Assembly: GCA_020633435.1 (NCBI GenBank)
Contig: JACKDP010000001.1
Coordinates: forward strand, 744,001-808,000
Direction of reading: 5' to 3'
Length of the DNA stretch: 64,000 nt
From: Myxococcales bacterium
GTDB lineage: Bacteria > Myxococcota_A > Bradymonadia > UBA7976 > UBA1532
In this document: in pieces, positions 25,498 to 38,300 of the stretch
Layout: every line of letters starts with the position of its first letter
Position numbering within the stretch: position 1 is the first letter of the stretch
Made by a program: the position numbers and the translations under genes
The notes under the pieces: model-generated
Told to the model about the DNA's origin: nothing
Databases searched by the model: none
Seen by the model: only the letters and a program-made list of their open reading frames with translations

Positions 25498-26241
25498 ATG
25501 GCCCGCATCCTCGTCCCCCTGCCCGACACCGACTTCGACGTCACCGAGGTGGCCGTGCCCTGGCGGCTCGCCGTCGACGCCGGCCACGAGGTCGTCTTCG
25601 CCACCGAGGCGGGCGGCGCGGCGCCGACGGCGGACCCCCGCCTGCTCACGGGCGTCATCTTCGGCAAGCTGGGCGCGGCCCCCGACGCGCTGGCGTGCTA
25701 TCGCGCGCTGGAGCAGGACGCGGCCTTCCGGGCGCCCCTCGCCTGGGGGGACGTCGACGTGCTCGCCTACGACGGGCTCTTGCTGCCGGGCGGCCACGCG
25801 CCCGGGATGCGGCAGTACCTGGGCAGCGCGGCGCTCCAGGCGCAGGTCGTCCGGTTCTGGGGGAGCGGGCGGCCGGTGGGCGCCATCTGCCATGGCGTGC
25901 TGGTGCTGGCGCGGGCCATCGATCCCGCCACCGGCGCCTCCGTGCTGGCCGGCAGCCGGACGACGTGCCTGCCGGCGTACATGGAGTGGCTGGCCTACCT
26001 GCTGACGTTCTGGAAGCTCGGCCGCTACTACCGCACCTACCCCGCCACGGTGCAGGCCGAGGTGCGCGGCGCCCTGGCCGACCCGGCGGCGTTCGTGCGC
26101 GGCCCCCTCACCCTCGGCGCGCGGGGCACCGCGGAGGACGACGGCCCCGCGTTCGTGGTGGAGGACGGGCGCTATGTGTCGGCGCGCTGGCCGGGGGACG
26201 CCTGGCTCTTCGGTCGCCGCTTCCTCGCCCGCCTCGGCTGA
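25498..26241 (+). CDS. DJ-1/PfpI-family (type 1 glutamine amidotransferase-like) protein
   Basis: A 247-residue cytosolic protein starting at ATG 25498 with GGAAGG upstream. It has LLLPGGHAPGMRQ and the nucleophile elbow GAICHGVLVL with C131, hallmarks of the DJ-1/PfpI superfamily (glyoxalase III, proteases, chaperones or amidase-like enzymes). It resembles the long PfpI variants with an inserted helical segment (ADPRLLTGVIFGKLGAAPDA). The exact reaction cannot be assigned. Confidence 0.8.
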   Translation: MARILVPLPDTDFDVTEVAVPWRLAVDAGHEVVFATEAGGAAPTADPRLLTGVIFGKLGAAPDALACYRALEQDAAFRAPLAWGDVDVLAYDGLLLPGGHAPGMRQYLGSAALQAQVVRFWGSGRPVGAICHGVLVLARAIDPATGASVLAGSRTTCLPAYMEWLAYLLTFWKLGRYYRTYPATVQAEVRGALADPAAFVRGPLTLGARGTAEDDGPAFVVEDGRYVSARWPGDAWLFGRRFLARLG

Positions 26242-26244
26242 CGC

Positions 26245-27486
26245 CTACCAGAGCTCGCCGACGAGGACGCGGTTGGTGGAGCGCAGGCCGTTGCCGTCGG
26301 CCACGCGACCGCCCACGGAGTAGACGAAGCCGTCGTGCACGGGGGTCTGGTGCACATGGGACCGGGCGAGCGGCAGCGGCCGGTCGAACGTCTCGAAGGC
26401 CCCCGGGACGCCCGCCGCGTCGAGGGGTGCCCCGCGCACGGTGTCGACGAAGTGGGCGCCGGCGCCCTCCCCCTCACCGCCGCCCACGAGCCAGAGCCAG
26501 CCGCGGTGCACGAACGTCGAGGACGTCCACGGGGTCGACGGCAGGGTGCCGACGACCTCCCAGCCCACGACCGCGCCGGCGTCGTCGTGCACGGAGCGCA
26601 GGACGTCGGGCTCGGGCACCTGACCCGTCGTGAAGCCGCCCAGGACGAGGATGTGCCCGCCCACCACCAGGCTCGCGTGGTGGCTGCGGGGGGCGGGCAG
26701 CGGGGCCACCTCCGCGAAGGGGCCCGGGAGGCCGTCATCGCCCACGTCGGCGGCGATCACGGTGTCGAGCACGCGGCCCTGGGCGGCCGTGCCCCCGATG
26801 ACGTAGAGGCGCTGCCCCAGGGCGACGCCCGTGGGGTGCACCCGGACCTCGGCGGGCAGCGGGAAGTCGCGCCACTCACCGACGTCGCCGTCCGCGATCC
26901 GGCCCACGAGGCCCCGCGTCGTCGCGCTGATGCCTCCAGCGTCCTCGGTGATGCCGCCGAGCAGAAACACCTGATCTTCCAGGATGATCTGGGCGTGGAA
27001 GGCCGCCGGCCGGGGCAGCGGCGCGCGGTCCTCGAAGGCCGCCACCGCCCCGCGGCCGCTCACCTCGGCCCGGCGCACGGCGTCGTAGACGGTGACGGCG
27101 CCGCCCAGGCTGTCGGACTCGATGCCCCCGAAGACGAGCAGGAAGGCCCGGTCACCGGCCGTGGTCACGAGGGTGGTGTGGTGGTCGACGGGGGCCGGGT
27201 AGGCCACGCGGGCGGTGATCCAGCCCACGGCGTCGCACCGGCCGGCCGGGGTGCGGGGGCAGTCCTCGGCGCTCAGCGAGGCGTCGGCGGGGGCGGCGTC
27301 CGGGGTCGCGGCGTCGAGGGGCGCCGCGTCGAGCGGGGCCGCGTCCAGGGGGGCCGCGTCGGGGGCCGCGTCCAGGGCTGCGTCGGGCGCGCCCGCGTCG
27401 GCGACGGCGGCGTCCGGGGCGGCGGACGGATCTTCGGTGTCGCAGGCCCCGACGACGAGCGCCAGGGCCAGCCAGGGGCCACGCAT
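26245..27486 (-). CDS. Kelch-repeat lipoprotein
   Basis: A 413-residue protein starting at ATG 27486. Lipobox VVGAC, then about 45 residues of PDAAPLDAA repeats. The domain from residue 90 has six or so Kelch-type blades (FLLVFGGIESDSLGGAVTVYD, FLLGGITEDAGG, LYVIGGTAAQG, ILVLGGFTTGQ, LWLVGGGEGEG, YSVGGRVADG), giving a beta-propeller exposed at the outer membrane or periplasm. A protein- or glycan-binding role is likely; no catalytic motif seen. Followed on the same strand by nothing (3 bp to the DJ-1 gene stop on the other strand). Confidence 0.85.
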   Translation of the reverse strand: MRGPWLALALVVGACDTEDPSAAPDAAVADAGAPDAALDAAPDAAPLDAAPLDAAPLDAATPDAAPADASLSAEDCPRTPAGRCDAVGWITARVAYPAPVDHHTTLVTTAGDRAFLLVFGGIESDSLGGAVTVYDAVRRAEVSGRGAVAAFEDRAPLPRPAAFHAQIILEDQVFLLGGITEDAGGISATTRGLVGRIADGDVGEWRDFPLPAEVRVHPTGVALGQRLYVIGGTAAQGRVLDTVIAADVGDDGLPGPFAEVAPLPAPRSHHASLVVGGHILVLGGFTTGQVPEPDVLRSVHDDAGAVVGWEVVGTLPSTPWTSSTFVHRGWLWLVGGGEGEGAGAHFVDTVRGAPLDAAGVPGAFETFDRPLPLARSHVHQTPVHDGFVYSVGGRVADGNGLRSTNRVLVGELW

Positions 27487-27550
27487 GGCGCCCTCCAGTC
27501 AGTCGTTCTCAGGTGACGGCAGGTACGCGGCCCGGGCGGGCTGGTGTGGC

Positions 27551-32014
<4,464 letters not shown>

Positions 32015-32111
32015 GCAAACTCCCCGGTGGGCCCAGCAGGTGCACCCGCACGTGCAGGTGGATGATGCACCAAGGACCGAGATCGGGGCCAACGGTCACA
32101 CCGCCGGGGCG

Positions 32112-32360
32112 TCAGGTGCCCGCGTCGGCGACCCGCAGGATGACGGCGTCCAGGCCCGGCGGGGCCGCGAGGGCGGGCGTCTCGGCGCACTTGCCCGAGG
32201 CGCAGCGGCGGCCCGGCGGGCAGGCCCGGTCGCTGGTGCAGGCGGCGGTGGCGCAAGCCCCGGCGCGGCAGACCTTGGTGGCCGGGCAGTCATAGTCCTC
32301 GGCGCACTCGTCGCAGGCGGCGAGCGGCAGGCAGAGCAGCAGCAGGAGGGCGCGCAGCAT
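32112..32360 (-). CDS. Small Cys-rich lipoprotein
   Basis: An 82-residue protein starting at ATG 32360. The signal peptide MLRALLLLLCLPLAAC ends in lipobox LAAC, and two Cys-rich units follow (CAEDYDCPATKVCRAGAC, CTSDRACPPGRRCASGKC), the same module found in the MopE-repeat lipoprotein downstream on the same strand. It could be co-transcribed with that gene (97 bp apart). No known function. Confidence 0.75.
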   Translation of the reverse strand: MLRALLLLLCLPLAACDECAEDYDCPATKVCRAGACATAACTSDRACPPGRRCASGKCAETPALAAPPGLDAVILRVADAGT

Positions 32361-32400
32361 GGGGGCAAGGTAGCACGAAGCGCCTCGGTCCGTCGGCGCC

Positions 32401-32430
32401 TTGATTTGCCCGCATGACGGGGCCTAGAAT
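32401..32430 (+). promoter_or_regulatory. Sigma-70-like promoter
   Basis: TTGATT (32401-32406), 18-nt spacer, TAGAAT (32425-32430; 5 of 6). The predicted start near 32437 lies 25 nt ahead of ATG 32462. The best-looking promoter I found in the window. Confidence 0.6.
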
Positions 32431-32461
32431 CGCCGCGACCGGTCGCGTCAAGGAGATTTCC

Positions 32462-33871
32462 ATGCAAGTTCGGGGGTTTGCCCTGGCCGCGTTCTGCGCG
32501 CTCTGGGCCTGTGATGATGGCGGCGGCGAGGATCCGCCGGTCCGCGAGGACTTCGGCACCGTCGACGAGGGGATGGGCGGCGCCGGGGGCGCGGGTGGCG
32601 AGGGCGGCGGCGGCGAGACGGAGACCCGCCTGCGGCTCTCGTACATCAAGGCGTTCACGCCGCCCAACGCCCCCGCCCGCCAGGATCTGGTGGTCTACGA
32701 CTTCACCGACCGGGAGGCGTTCAACCTCACCGCGGACGGCGGCGTGGACTGCAACTCCAAGACCTGCCTGCTCAACGGCGACATGACGTGGGTCGGCTGG
32801 ATGGAGCGCGCCGACAACGGCGGCTTCTCCCTCTGGGTCGCGCCGGTCGACGTGAAGCGCAAGCTGGTGAAGGCCGCCGAGAAGCGGCGCGTGGACGATG
32901 GCGTCAACGCCTTCGACTTCACCACCTCCGAGGGCACCAACCTCATCATCTACACCCGCGGCCAGGCCATCGGCACCGAGCGCACCATCGAGGTCCTGGT
33001 GGAGCCCGTGGCCGGCGCCGACGCCGCCTGCCCGCTGGACGACACCCCCGAGCGCTGCCAGCAGTTCGTCGGCACCATCAACGCCGACGGCGGCTTCCGC
33101 GTGACCCCCTTCGGCTCCCTCATCATCGTGATCAAGACGACGCTCTCCACGATGACGCTCGACTTCTTCAACGTGAAGAACGGCGCCAACCAGACGCTGT
33201 ACACCTTCGGCGAGCAGGGCGGCACGGGCTCGCAGTTCTCCGGCCGCCTGCCGGTGGCCCTCAGCCCCGATGCCACGTACCTGGCCGTCTTCACCCGCAA
33301 CGACTTCATCTGGCGCGCCCAGACGCTCCAGGCCATCCCCAGCCCGCCGCCCCCGCGGGGCAAGGATCTCTTCGAGACGGAGACCAACCAGGACGGCGAC
33401 TGCCGGCGGCAGATGCCCTACAACTTCAACGAGGTGCGCTTCAACCCGGTGTTCTCGGCGGACGGCGGCTTCTTCTACTTCCTGGCCAAGGGCGACTGCA
33501 CGAAGAGCGCCGGCGAGAGCAACCGGGATGACTACGACATCATGCGCTTCGACCGCGACCTGAGCGCGGATCCGGTGAACATCACCAACAACATCCGCGC
33601 GAGCCACTGGAGCAACCACGACATCGGCGACTTCGCGCTGGATCCCGCCGGCGAGCGCCTGGCGTTCACGGCCTCGCGCCCCAACAACGCCGCCAGCCGC
33701 TCCATCTGGATCATCAACCCCGCGGACGGCACCTACGACTGCTCCGAGGGCACCAAGCAGCACAGCGATCTCAACGGCGATCCGCGCTGCGAGTACATCT
33801 ACGACGACGCCCAGGGCGCGACGGTCAGCTTCCGTGACCTGCGCTTCCACCAGGTCGAGGTGCCTCGCTGA
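32462..33871 (+). CDS. Lipoprotein with TolB/WD-like beta-propeller
   Basis: A 469-residue protein starting at ATG 32462, with AGGAG 6 nt upstream and a good promoter. Lipobox ALWAC, then a short GGAGGAGGEGGGG spacer. The body contains propeller-like strand groups: LAVFTRNDFIWRA, ADGGFFYFLAKGD, FALDPAGERLAFTASRP and SIWIINPADGTYD, as in TolB/PD40 proteins. Likely periplasmic or surface binding protein. Its 3' end overlaps the convergent zinc-ribbon gene by 47 bp. Confidence 0.8.
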   Translation: MQVRGFALAAFCALWACDDGGGEDPPVREDFGTVDEGMGGAGGAGGEGGGGETETRLRLSYIKAFTPPNAPARQDLVVYDFTDREAFNLTADGGVDCNSKTCLLNGDMTWVGWMERADNGGFSLWVAPVDVKRKLVKAAEKRRVDDGVNAFDFTTSEGTNLIIYTRGQAIGTERTIEVLVEPVAGADAACPLDDTPERCQQFVGTINADGGFRVTPFGSLIIVIKTTLSTMTLDFFNVKNGANQTLYTFGEQGGTGSQFSGRLPVALSPDATYLAVFTRNDFIWRAQTLQAIPSPPPPRGKDLFETETNQDGDCRRQMPYNFNEVRFNPVFSADGGFFYFLAKGDCTKSAGESNRDDYDIMRFDRDLSADPVNITNNIRASHWSNHDIGDFALDPAGERLAFTASRPNNAASRSIWIINPADGTYDCSEGTKQHSDLNGDPRCEYIYDDAQGATVSFRDLRFHQVEVPR

Positions 33872-34391
33872 GCTGCCAGGTGTGGTCGCAGGCGTGACAG
33901 ACCATGGCGCCGGCCTCCTCGGCCGGCGCCGTCTGCAGCGCCCCGCACCGCGGGCACTCCGTCCCCGCCGCCCCCGGCGGCACCGCCGCCCCCCCATGGG
34001 TCAGCACATCCGAGAGCGGATCGATGCCGACCAGCAGCCGCACCCCGAAGAAGATGCCGGCCACCAGGAAGAGCACGGTGAAGATGAGCCAGCGCGGGCT
34101 GGCCAGCAGCCAGGCCGCGAAGGTGGTGGCCGGATCGGCCTGCAGGTAGATGGTGTACTCGCCGATCACCGTGGCGAAGAGCGAGCCGAAGACGAGCACC
34201 CGGAGCTGGGCGGGGCTGCCGATGGCCCCCACGGCCCGCGCGCCCAGGCCGGCGAGGGCCCCTACCACCGCGGATCCAAAGGCGAACTCCCCCGGCAGCA
34301 GGCCCCGCCCGAAGGCGTACAGCGTGCCCCCGAGGATGGCCCCCCCGAGGATGCCCACGAGGGGCCGCAGCCGCGCCTCGATCTCGTTCAA
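33825..34391 (-). CDS. Small membrane protein with C-terminal zinc ribbon
   Basis: A 188-residue protein starting at TTG 34391, overlapping the PEGA gene stop as TTGA, so translationally coupled. Two or three hydrophobic helices (VGILGGAILGGTLYAFG, SAVVGALAGLGARAVGAIG, WLIFTVLFLVAGIFFGVRLLVG), then a four-Cys ribbon: CPRCG ... CHACDHTWQ. No named family recognised. The C-terminal 15 residues overlap the convergent propeller gene. Confidence 0.7.
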   Translation of the reverse strand: MNEIEARLRPLVGILGGAILGGTLYAFGRGLLPGEFAFGSAVVGALAGLGARAVGAIGSPAQLRVLVFGSLFATVIGEYTIYLQADPATTFAAWLLASPRWLIFTVLFLVAGIFFGVRLLVGIDPLSDVLTHGGAAVPPGAAGTECPRCGALQTAPAEEAGAMVCHACDHTWQLSEAPRPGGSAGHGS

Positions 34392-35083
34392 CGGATCGGG
34401 TCGATGTCGAGCAGGAAGGGTGGGTTCGGCGGGGCGTCGCGGCCGTCGTCCGACAACAGCACCGCCGCGGTGATGCCCCCCACCACGGCCGCCGCGCCGG
34501 CCCAGACCCACCAGTGGCCGTACCAGGGCGTGACGAGCTCGTCGTCGGGGATGACGGGCAGGGGCACCAGGTCGGCGGCCAGGGGGTACGTCTCCCCCGC
34601 CCGCACCGCGAACTCGCGCCGGTAGACGGTGTAGCCCGTCAGCCGCAGCTCGACGACGCGCTTCCCCGGCGGCAGCTCGCCCTGGTAGGGCGTCTCGCCG
34701 AGCTGGCGGCCATCGACGATGACGGCGGCCCCCGTCGGGGTGGACTCGAACCGCAGGACGCCCGCCACCGGCAGCAGGTCGATCTCGAGCACCGTGGCCT
34801 TGCGGGCCGCGATCTTGAAGGTGTCGATGTAGTCGGCGTGCCCGGGCTTCTGGACCTTGATGGTGTGGCTGCCCGGCTTGAGCGTCAGCGGGGCGTCCAT
34901 GGGCACCTCGCCGATGGCCTCGCCGTCCACGACGATGGTGGCGCCGATCGTGGTGGACTGCACCTGCAACGTCCCGTCTCGACTACGCTTTCGGGCGCCG
35001 GTCAGCGCCACGCAGAGCAGGACGAGGGCGGCGGTCAGGGCGAGGCGGAGCGGCGCGTGGCTGGGGCCCGGGGTGATCGGCAT
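34388..35083 (-). CDS. PEGA-domain membrane protein
   Basis: A 231-residue protein; I choose ATG 35083, just before a hydrophobic N-terminal helix (LRLALTAALVLLCVALTG). An ATG at 35119 is an alternative. Two PEGA modules follow (GATIVVDGEAIGEVPMDAPL and GAAVIVDGRQLGETPYQGEL), then a second helix near the C-terminus (WWVWAGAAAVVGGITAAVLL). PEGA modules are small extracytoplasmic beta-sandwiches common in Myxococcota surface proteins. Coupled to the zinc-ribbon gene. Confidence 0.82.
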   Translation of the reverse strand: MPITPGPSHAPLRLALTAALVLLCVALTGARKRSRDGTLQVQSTTIGATIVVDGEAIGEVPMDAPLTLKPGSHTIKVQKPGHADYIDTFKIAARKATVLEIDLLPVAGVLRFESTPTGAAVIVDGRQLGETPYQGELPPGKRVVELRLTGYTVYRREFAVRAGETYPLAADLVPLPVIPDDELVTPWYGHWWVWAGAAAVVGGITAAVLLSDDGRDAPPNPPFLLDIDPIR

Positions 35084-35156
35084 GCTGTCACCATAGGGGG
35101 ACGTCCGGCGGGGGGTCAATCGGGGGCCGGGGCGACCCCGCGCGGGGCCGCGGCGG

Positions 35157-35186
35157 TTGACTTATCGGGACCGGCGACGGTAGAAC
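35157..35186 (+). promoter_or_regulatory. Sigma-70-like promoter for the ctaB-ABC operon
   Basis: TTGACT (35157-35162; 5 of 6), 18-nt spacer, TAGAAC (35181-35186; 4 of 6). A start near 35193 gives a leader of about 33 nt to ATG 35226. Confidence 0.55.
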
Positions 35187-35225
35187 CGGCCGCTTTCGCG
35201 GGCCGCCGCCCGCCCTGGAGGGTGC

Positions 35226-36110
35226 ATGAGCCACGCCGCCACGCTGGGAACCACCGCGCGGGATCTGCTGGCCCTGGCCAAGCCGCGGGTGACGCTGCTC
35301 GTGGTCATCACCACCGCCGGTGGGCTGTGGCTGGCGCCGGGCAGCCTGAGCTGGGCGGCCCTCTTCGCGACGCTGGCCGGCACCGTGCTCGTGGTCGCGG
35401 CGGCCAACACCCTCAACTGCTGGTGGGAGCGCGAGAGCGACAAGCACATGGCCCGCACCCGCACCCGGCCGCTGCCCGCCGGGCGCATGCAGCCGGGCGC
35501 CGCCCTGTCCCTGGGCCTGGGGCTCTCCCTCGTGTCGGTGCCCCTGCTCACGGCCCTGGTCAACCCGCTCACGGGCATCCTGGCCGCCATCGCCCTCTTC
35601 TCCTACGTGCTCGTCTACACCCCGATGAAGCAGCACAGCCCCCACGCGGTGATCATCGGCTCCATCCCCGGCGCCATGCCGCCCCTCATGGGCTGGACGG
35701 CCGTGACGGGCAGCATCGATGCCGCCGGCCTCGTGCTCTTCGGCATCCTGTTCATCTGGCAGATCCCCCACTTCATCGCCATCTCGCTCTACCGCCAGCA
35801 GGAGTACGCCCGGGCGGGCATCCACACGGTGCCGGGCACCTACGGCCCCACCATCGCCCGCTGGCACATGCTGGGCTGGTCGGTGGTGCTGGTGCCGGTG
35901 AGCCTGGCGCTGTGGCCCCTCGGCATCGCCGGCCCCATCTACCTGGGCATGGCCGCCCTGCTGGGCGTCGGCCTCGTGGGCCTGGCCGTGCGCGGCCTGC
36001 GCGCCGAGCGCCCTGTCGCCTGGGCCCGCAGCTACTTCCTCTACACGCTGGCCTACCTGACGCTGGTCTTCGCCGCGTTGCTGGTCGACGCAGGCCCCAT
36101 CCATGGCTGA
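35226..36110 (+). CDS. ctaB: Protoheme IX farnesyltransferase (haem O synthase)
   Basis: A 294-residue UbiA-family membrane protein starting at ATG 35226. It shows the family's two polyprenyl-diphosphate/Mg2+ sites: NTLNCWWERESDKHMARTRTR (N...D...R motif) and the second loop with YTPMKQHSPHAVIIG and IPHFIAISLYRQQEY typical of CtaB/CyoE. About eight hydrophobic helices are visible. It farnesylates haem b to haem O for terminal oxidases. No oxidase or ctaA gene is in the window. It overlaps the ABC ATPase gene by 8 bp, suggesting an operon. Confidence 0.93.
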   Translation: MSHAATLGTTARDLLALAKPRVTLLVVITTAGGLWLAPGSLSWAALFATLAGTVLVVAAANTLNCWWERESDKHMARTRTRPLPAGRMQPGAALSLGLGLSLVSVPLLTALVNPLTGILAAIALFSYVLVYTPMKQHSPHAVIIGSIPGAMPPLMGWTAVTGSIDAAGLVLFGILFIWQIPHFIAISLYRQQEYARAGIHTVPGTYGPTIARWHMLGWSVVLVPVSLALWPLGIAGPIYLGMAALLGVGLVGLAVRGLRAERPVAWARSYFLYTLAYLTLVFAALLVDAGPIHG

Positions 36111-37041
36111 ACCGCTCCTGGCCGTGGACGGGCTCACCGTCGGCTACGGCAAGCGCGAGGTCCTGAAGGGCCTGGACTTCGAGGTCCAACCCGGCGAAAT
36201 CTTTGGTCTTCTCGGCCCGAACGGCAGCGGCAAGAGCACCACGTTCTCGGTGCTGACGGGGCTGCTGAAGGCCGAGGCCGGCCGCATCCGCTTCAACGGG
36301 CAGACGGTGGAGCCCGGGGCCCGGTCCCTGCGGGCCGAGCTGGGCGTCGTCTTCCAGAAGCCCAGCCTCGATCCCAACCTGACCTGCCTCGAGAACCTGC
36401 GCATGGCCTGCCGCCTCAACGGCGTGCGCGGCAAGACGGCGGAGGAGCGCGTCACCTCGCTGCTCGCCTTCGCCGACCTCGCCGACCGCGCGGGCGACGT
36501 GGTGAAGACGCTCTCGGGCGGCATGAAGCGGCGCCTGGAGCTGGCGCGCGGGCTGGTGCATCAGCCCCGCCTGCTCATCATGGACGAGCCCACCACCGGC
36601 CTGGACGAGGCCAGCTTCCACCGGACGTGGCAGCGCCTGCAGGCCCTGCGCGCCGAGGCCGGCCTGAGCATCCTGCTGTCGACGCACCGCCCCGAGGAGG
36701 CCGCGCGCTGCGACCGGCTGGCGCTCATCGCCGACGGCCGCGTGGTCGCGTGCGACACCCCCGCCGCCCTCCAGGCCGCCGTCTCCGGGGACGTCATCAC
36801 CGTCTTCGGCGACGACCCCGACGGCCTCGTCGAGGCGCTGCACAGCCGGTTCGCGGTGGAGCCGCGGCGGGTGGACGGGGGCGTCCGCTTCCGCTGCGAC
36901 GCCGGCCACACCCTCATCCCCCGCGTGGTCGAGGCCTTCCCGGCCGGCCGCCTGCGGGCCATCCACCTCAAGCAGCCCAGCCTGGCCGACGTCTTCTTGA
37001 AGCTGACGGGCCAGACGCTGGAGGACGAGGACGCGGCATGA
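36103..37041 (+). CDS. ABC transporter ATP-binding protein
   Basis: A 312-residue protein starting at ATG 36103 inside the end of ctaB. Walker A GPNGSGKST (residues 38-46), signature LSGGMKRR, Walker B LLIMDEPTTGLD and the H-loop His in LSTHRPEEA are all intact. The sequence resembles ABC-2-type exporters (CcmA/NodI/DrrA-like). A C-terminal extension of about 80 residues (VFGDDPDGLVEALH ... LADVFLKLTG) is typical of that group. Forms a transporter with the next gene. Confidence 0.93.
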   Translation: MAEPLLAVDGLTVGYGKREVLKGLDFEVQPGEIFGLLGPNGSGKSTTFSVLTGLLKAEAGRIRFNGQTVEPGARSLRAELGVVFQKPSLDPNLTCLENLRMACRLNGVRGKTAEERVTSLLAFADLADRAGDVVKTLSGGMKRRLELARGLVHQPRLLIMDEPTTGLDEASFHRTWQRLQALRAEAGLSILLSTHRPEEAARCDRLALIADGRVVACDTPAALQAAVSGDVITVFGDDPDGLVEALHSRFAVEPRRVDGGVRFRCDAGHTLIPRVVEAFPAGRLRAIHLKQPSLADVFLKLTGQTLEDEDAA

Positions 37042-37826
37042 TGACGCCCATCGCCGCCGACGCCGCCACCGTCGGGGTGCTCTGGCGCCGCGACCTGCTG
37101 CGCTTCGTGCGGCAGCGCTCCCGCCTCTTCGGCGCCCTCGCCCAGCCCCTCGTCTTCTGGGGCATCATCGGCGGCGGCATGGCCTCCACGTTCAAGCTCC
37201 CCGGCGCCGACGGCCTGGGCTACATGGAGTACTTCTACCCGGGCATCCTGGTGATGCTGGTGCTCTTCGCCAGCATCTTCGGCACCATCTCGGTGATCGA
37301 GGACCGCCACGAGGGCTTCCTGCAGTCCGTGCTGGCCGGCCCCGGGTCCCGGGCCGCCGTGGTGCTCGGCAAGTCCCTCGGCGTCAGCTCCGTGGGGCTG
37401 CTCCAGGCCGCGCTCTTCCTGGCGTTCCTGCCCTTCACGCCCTTCGTGGTGGGCAGCATCGACTGGATCACCCTGGCCGGCATGCTCAGCCTGGGGGCCG
37501 TGGGCCTGACGGCCTTCGGCTTCGCGCTCGCCTGGGTCATCGACTCTACCCAGGGCTACCACGCGGTGATGAGCATCCTGCTCCTGCCCGCCTGGATCCT
37601 CAGCGGCGCCATGTTCCCGCCCAGCGACGACCACCCCGTGCTGCAGGGCATCATGAGCGCCAACCCCATGACCTACCTGGTCTCGGGCGTCCGGCGCGCG
37701 TTCTACGGGCAGCTCCCCGGCGGCACCACCCTGTCGGCCGCCGCCTGGATGGACTGGGCCATCGTGGGCGGCTTCGCCTGCGGCGCCGTCGCGCTCGCCA
37801 CCTACGCCTGCTACCGCAAGCGCTGA
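37038..37826 (+). CDS. ABC-2-type transporter permease
   Basis: A 262-residue membrane protein whose ATG 37038 overlaps the ATPase stop (ATGA). About six hydrophobic helices, the ABC-2 segment GYMEYFYPGILVMLVLFAS and a late MSANPMTYLVSGVRRAFYG, characteristic of NodJ/DrrB-like permeases. With the ATPase it makes a homodimeric exporter. Genomic linkage to ctaB hints at a link to haem or respiratory-chain assembly, but that is inference. Confidence 0.9.
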   Translation: MMTPIAADAATVGVLWRRDLLRFVRQRSRLFGALAQPLVFWGIIGGGMASTFKLPGADGLGYMEYFYPGILVMLVLFASIFGTISVIEDRHEGFLQSVLAGPGSRAAVVLGKSLGVSSVGLLQAALFLAFLPFTPFVVGSIDWITLAGMLSLGAVGLTAFGFALAWVIDSTQGYHAVMSILLLPAWILSGAMFPPSDDHPVLQGIMSANPMTYLVSGVRRAFYGQLPGGTTLSAAAWMDWAIVGGFACGAVALATYACYRKR

Positions 37827-37877
37827 CCCGCCGCCCTGGGCGGGGTAAGCTCGGGCCTCGCCACCCGGGAGGCCGCC

Positions 37878-38291
37878 ATGCCGTTCTTCGCCCTCATCGT
37901 GAGTCTGCTGCTGTCCATCGAGGTCGTCGGGCCCGAGAGCGAGGTGCGCCCCCTCGCCGCCGCCCCCACCCTCGTCTCGCCCTCGGGCAAGGCCACCATC
38001 CAGCACCTGGCCCGCGGCCAGATGGCCTACGTCGGCCGCCTGGAGATGGCCGGCGGCGCGGCGGTGCCCGAGCACGCCGACGCCACCGAGGAGTACATCC
38101 ACGTCCTGGAGGGCGAGGGCGTCATCACCATCGACGGCAAGGCGTCCCCCGTGAAGGCCGGCGACACGGTGTTCATGAAGGCGGGCGCGCGGGTCAGCTA
38201 CCAGAACGGCCCCGCGAAGATGGTGGCCATCCAGGTCTTCGCCGGGCCCGCCCCGGCCGACAAGTACCAGCAGTGGAAGCCCGCGAACTAG
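37878..38291 (+). CDS. Secreted cupin-domain protein
   Basis: A 137-residue protein starting at ATG 37878, with GGGAGG upstream. A hydrophobic N-terminus (MPFFALIVSLLLSIEVVG) may be a signal peptide. One cupin domain: PEHADATEEYIHVLEGEGVI, motif 1 with H, E and H ligand positions, and DTVFMKAGARVSYQNG, motif 2. Metal-dependent enzyme or binding protein; function unknown. 51 bp after the ABC permease. Confidence 0.8.
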   Translation: MPFFALIVSLLLSIEVVGPESEVRPLAAAPTLVSPSGKATIQHLARGQMAYVGRLEMAGGAAVPEHADATEEYIHVLEGEGVITIDGKASPVKAGDTVFMKAGARVSYQNGPAKMVAIQVFAGPAPADKYQQWKPAN

Positions 38292-38300
38292 CTGGCCTTT

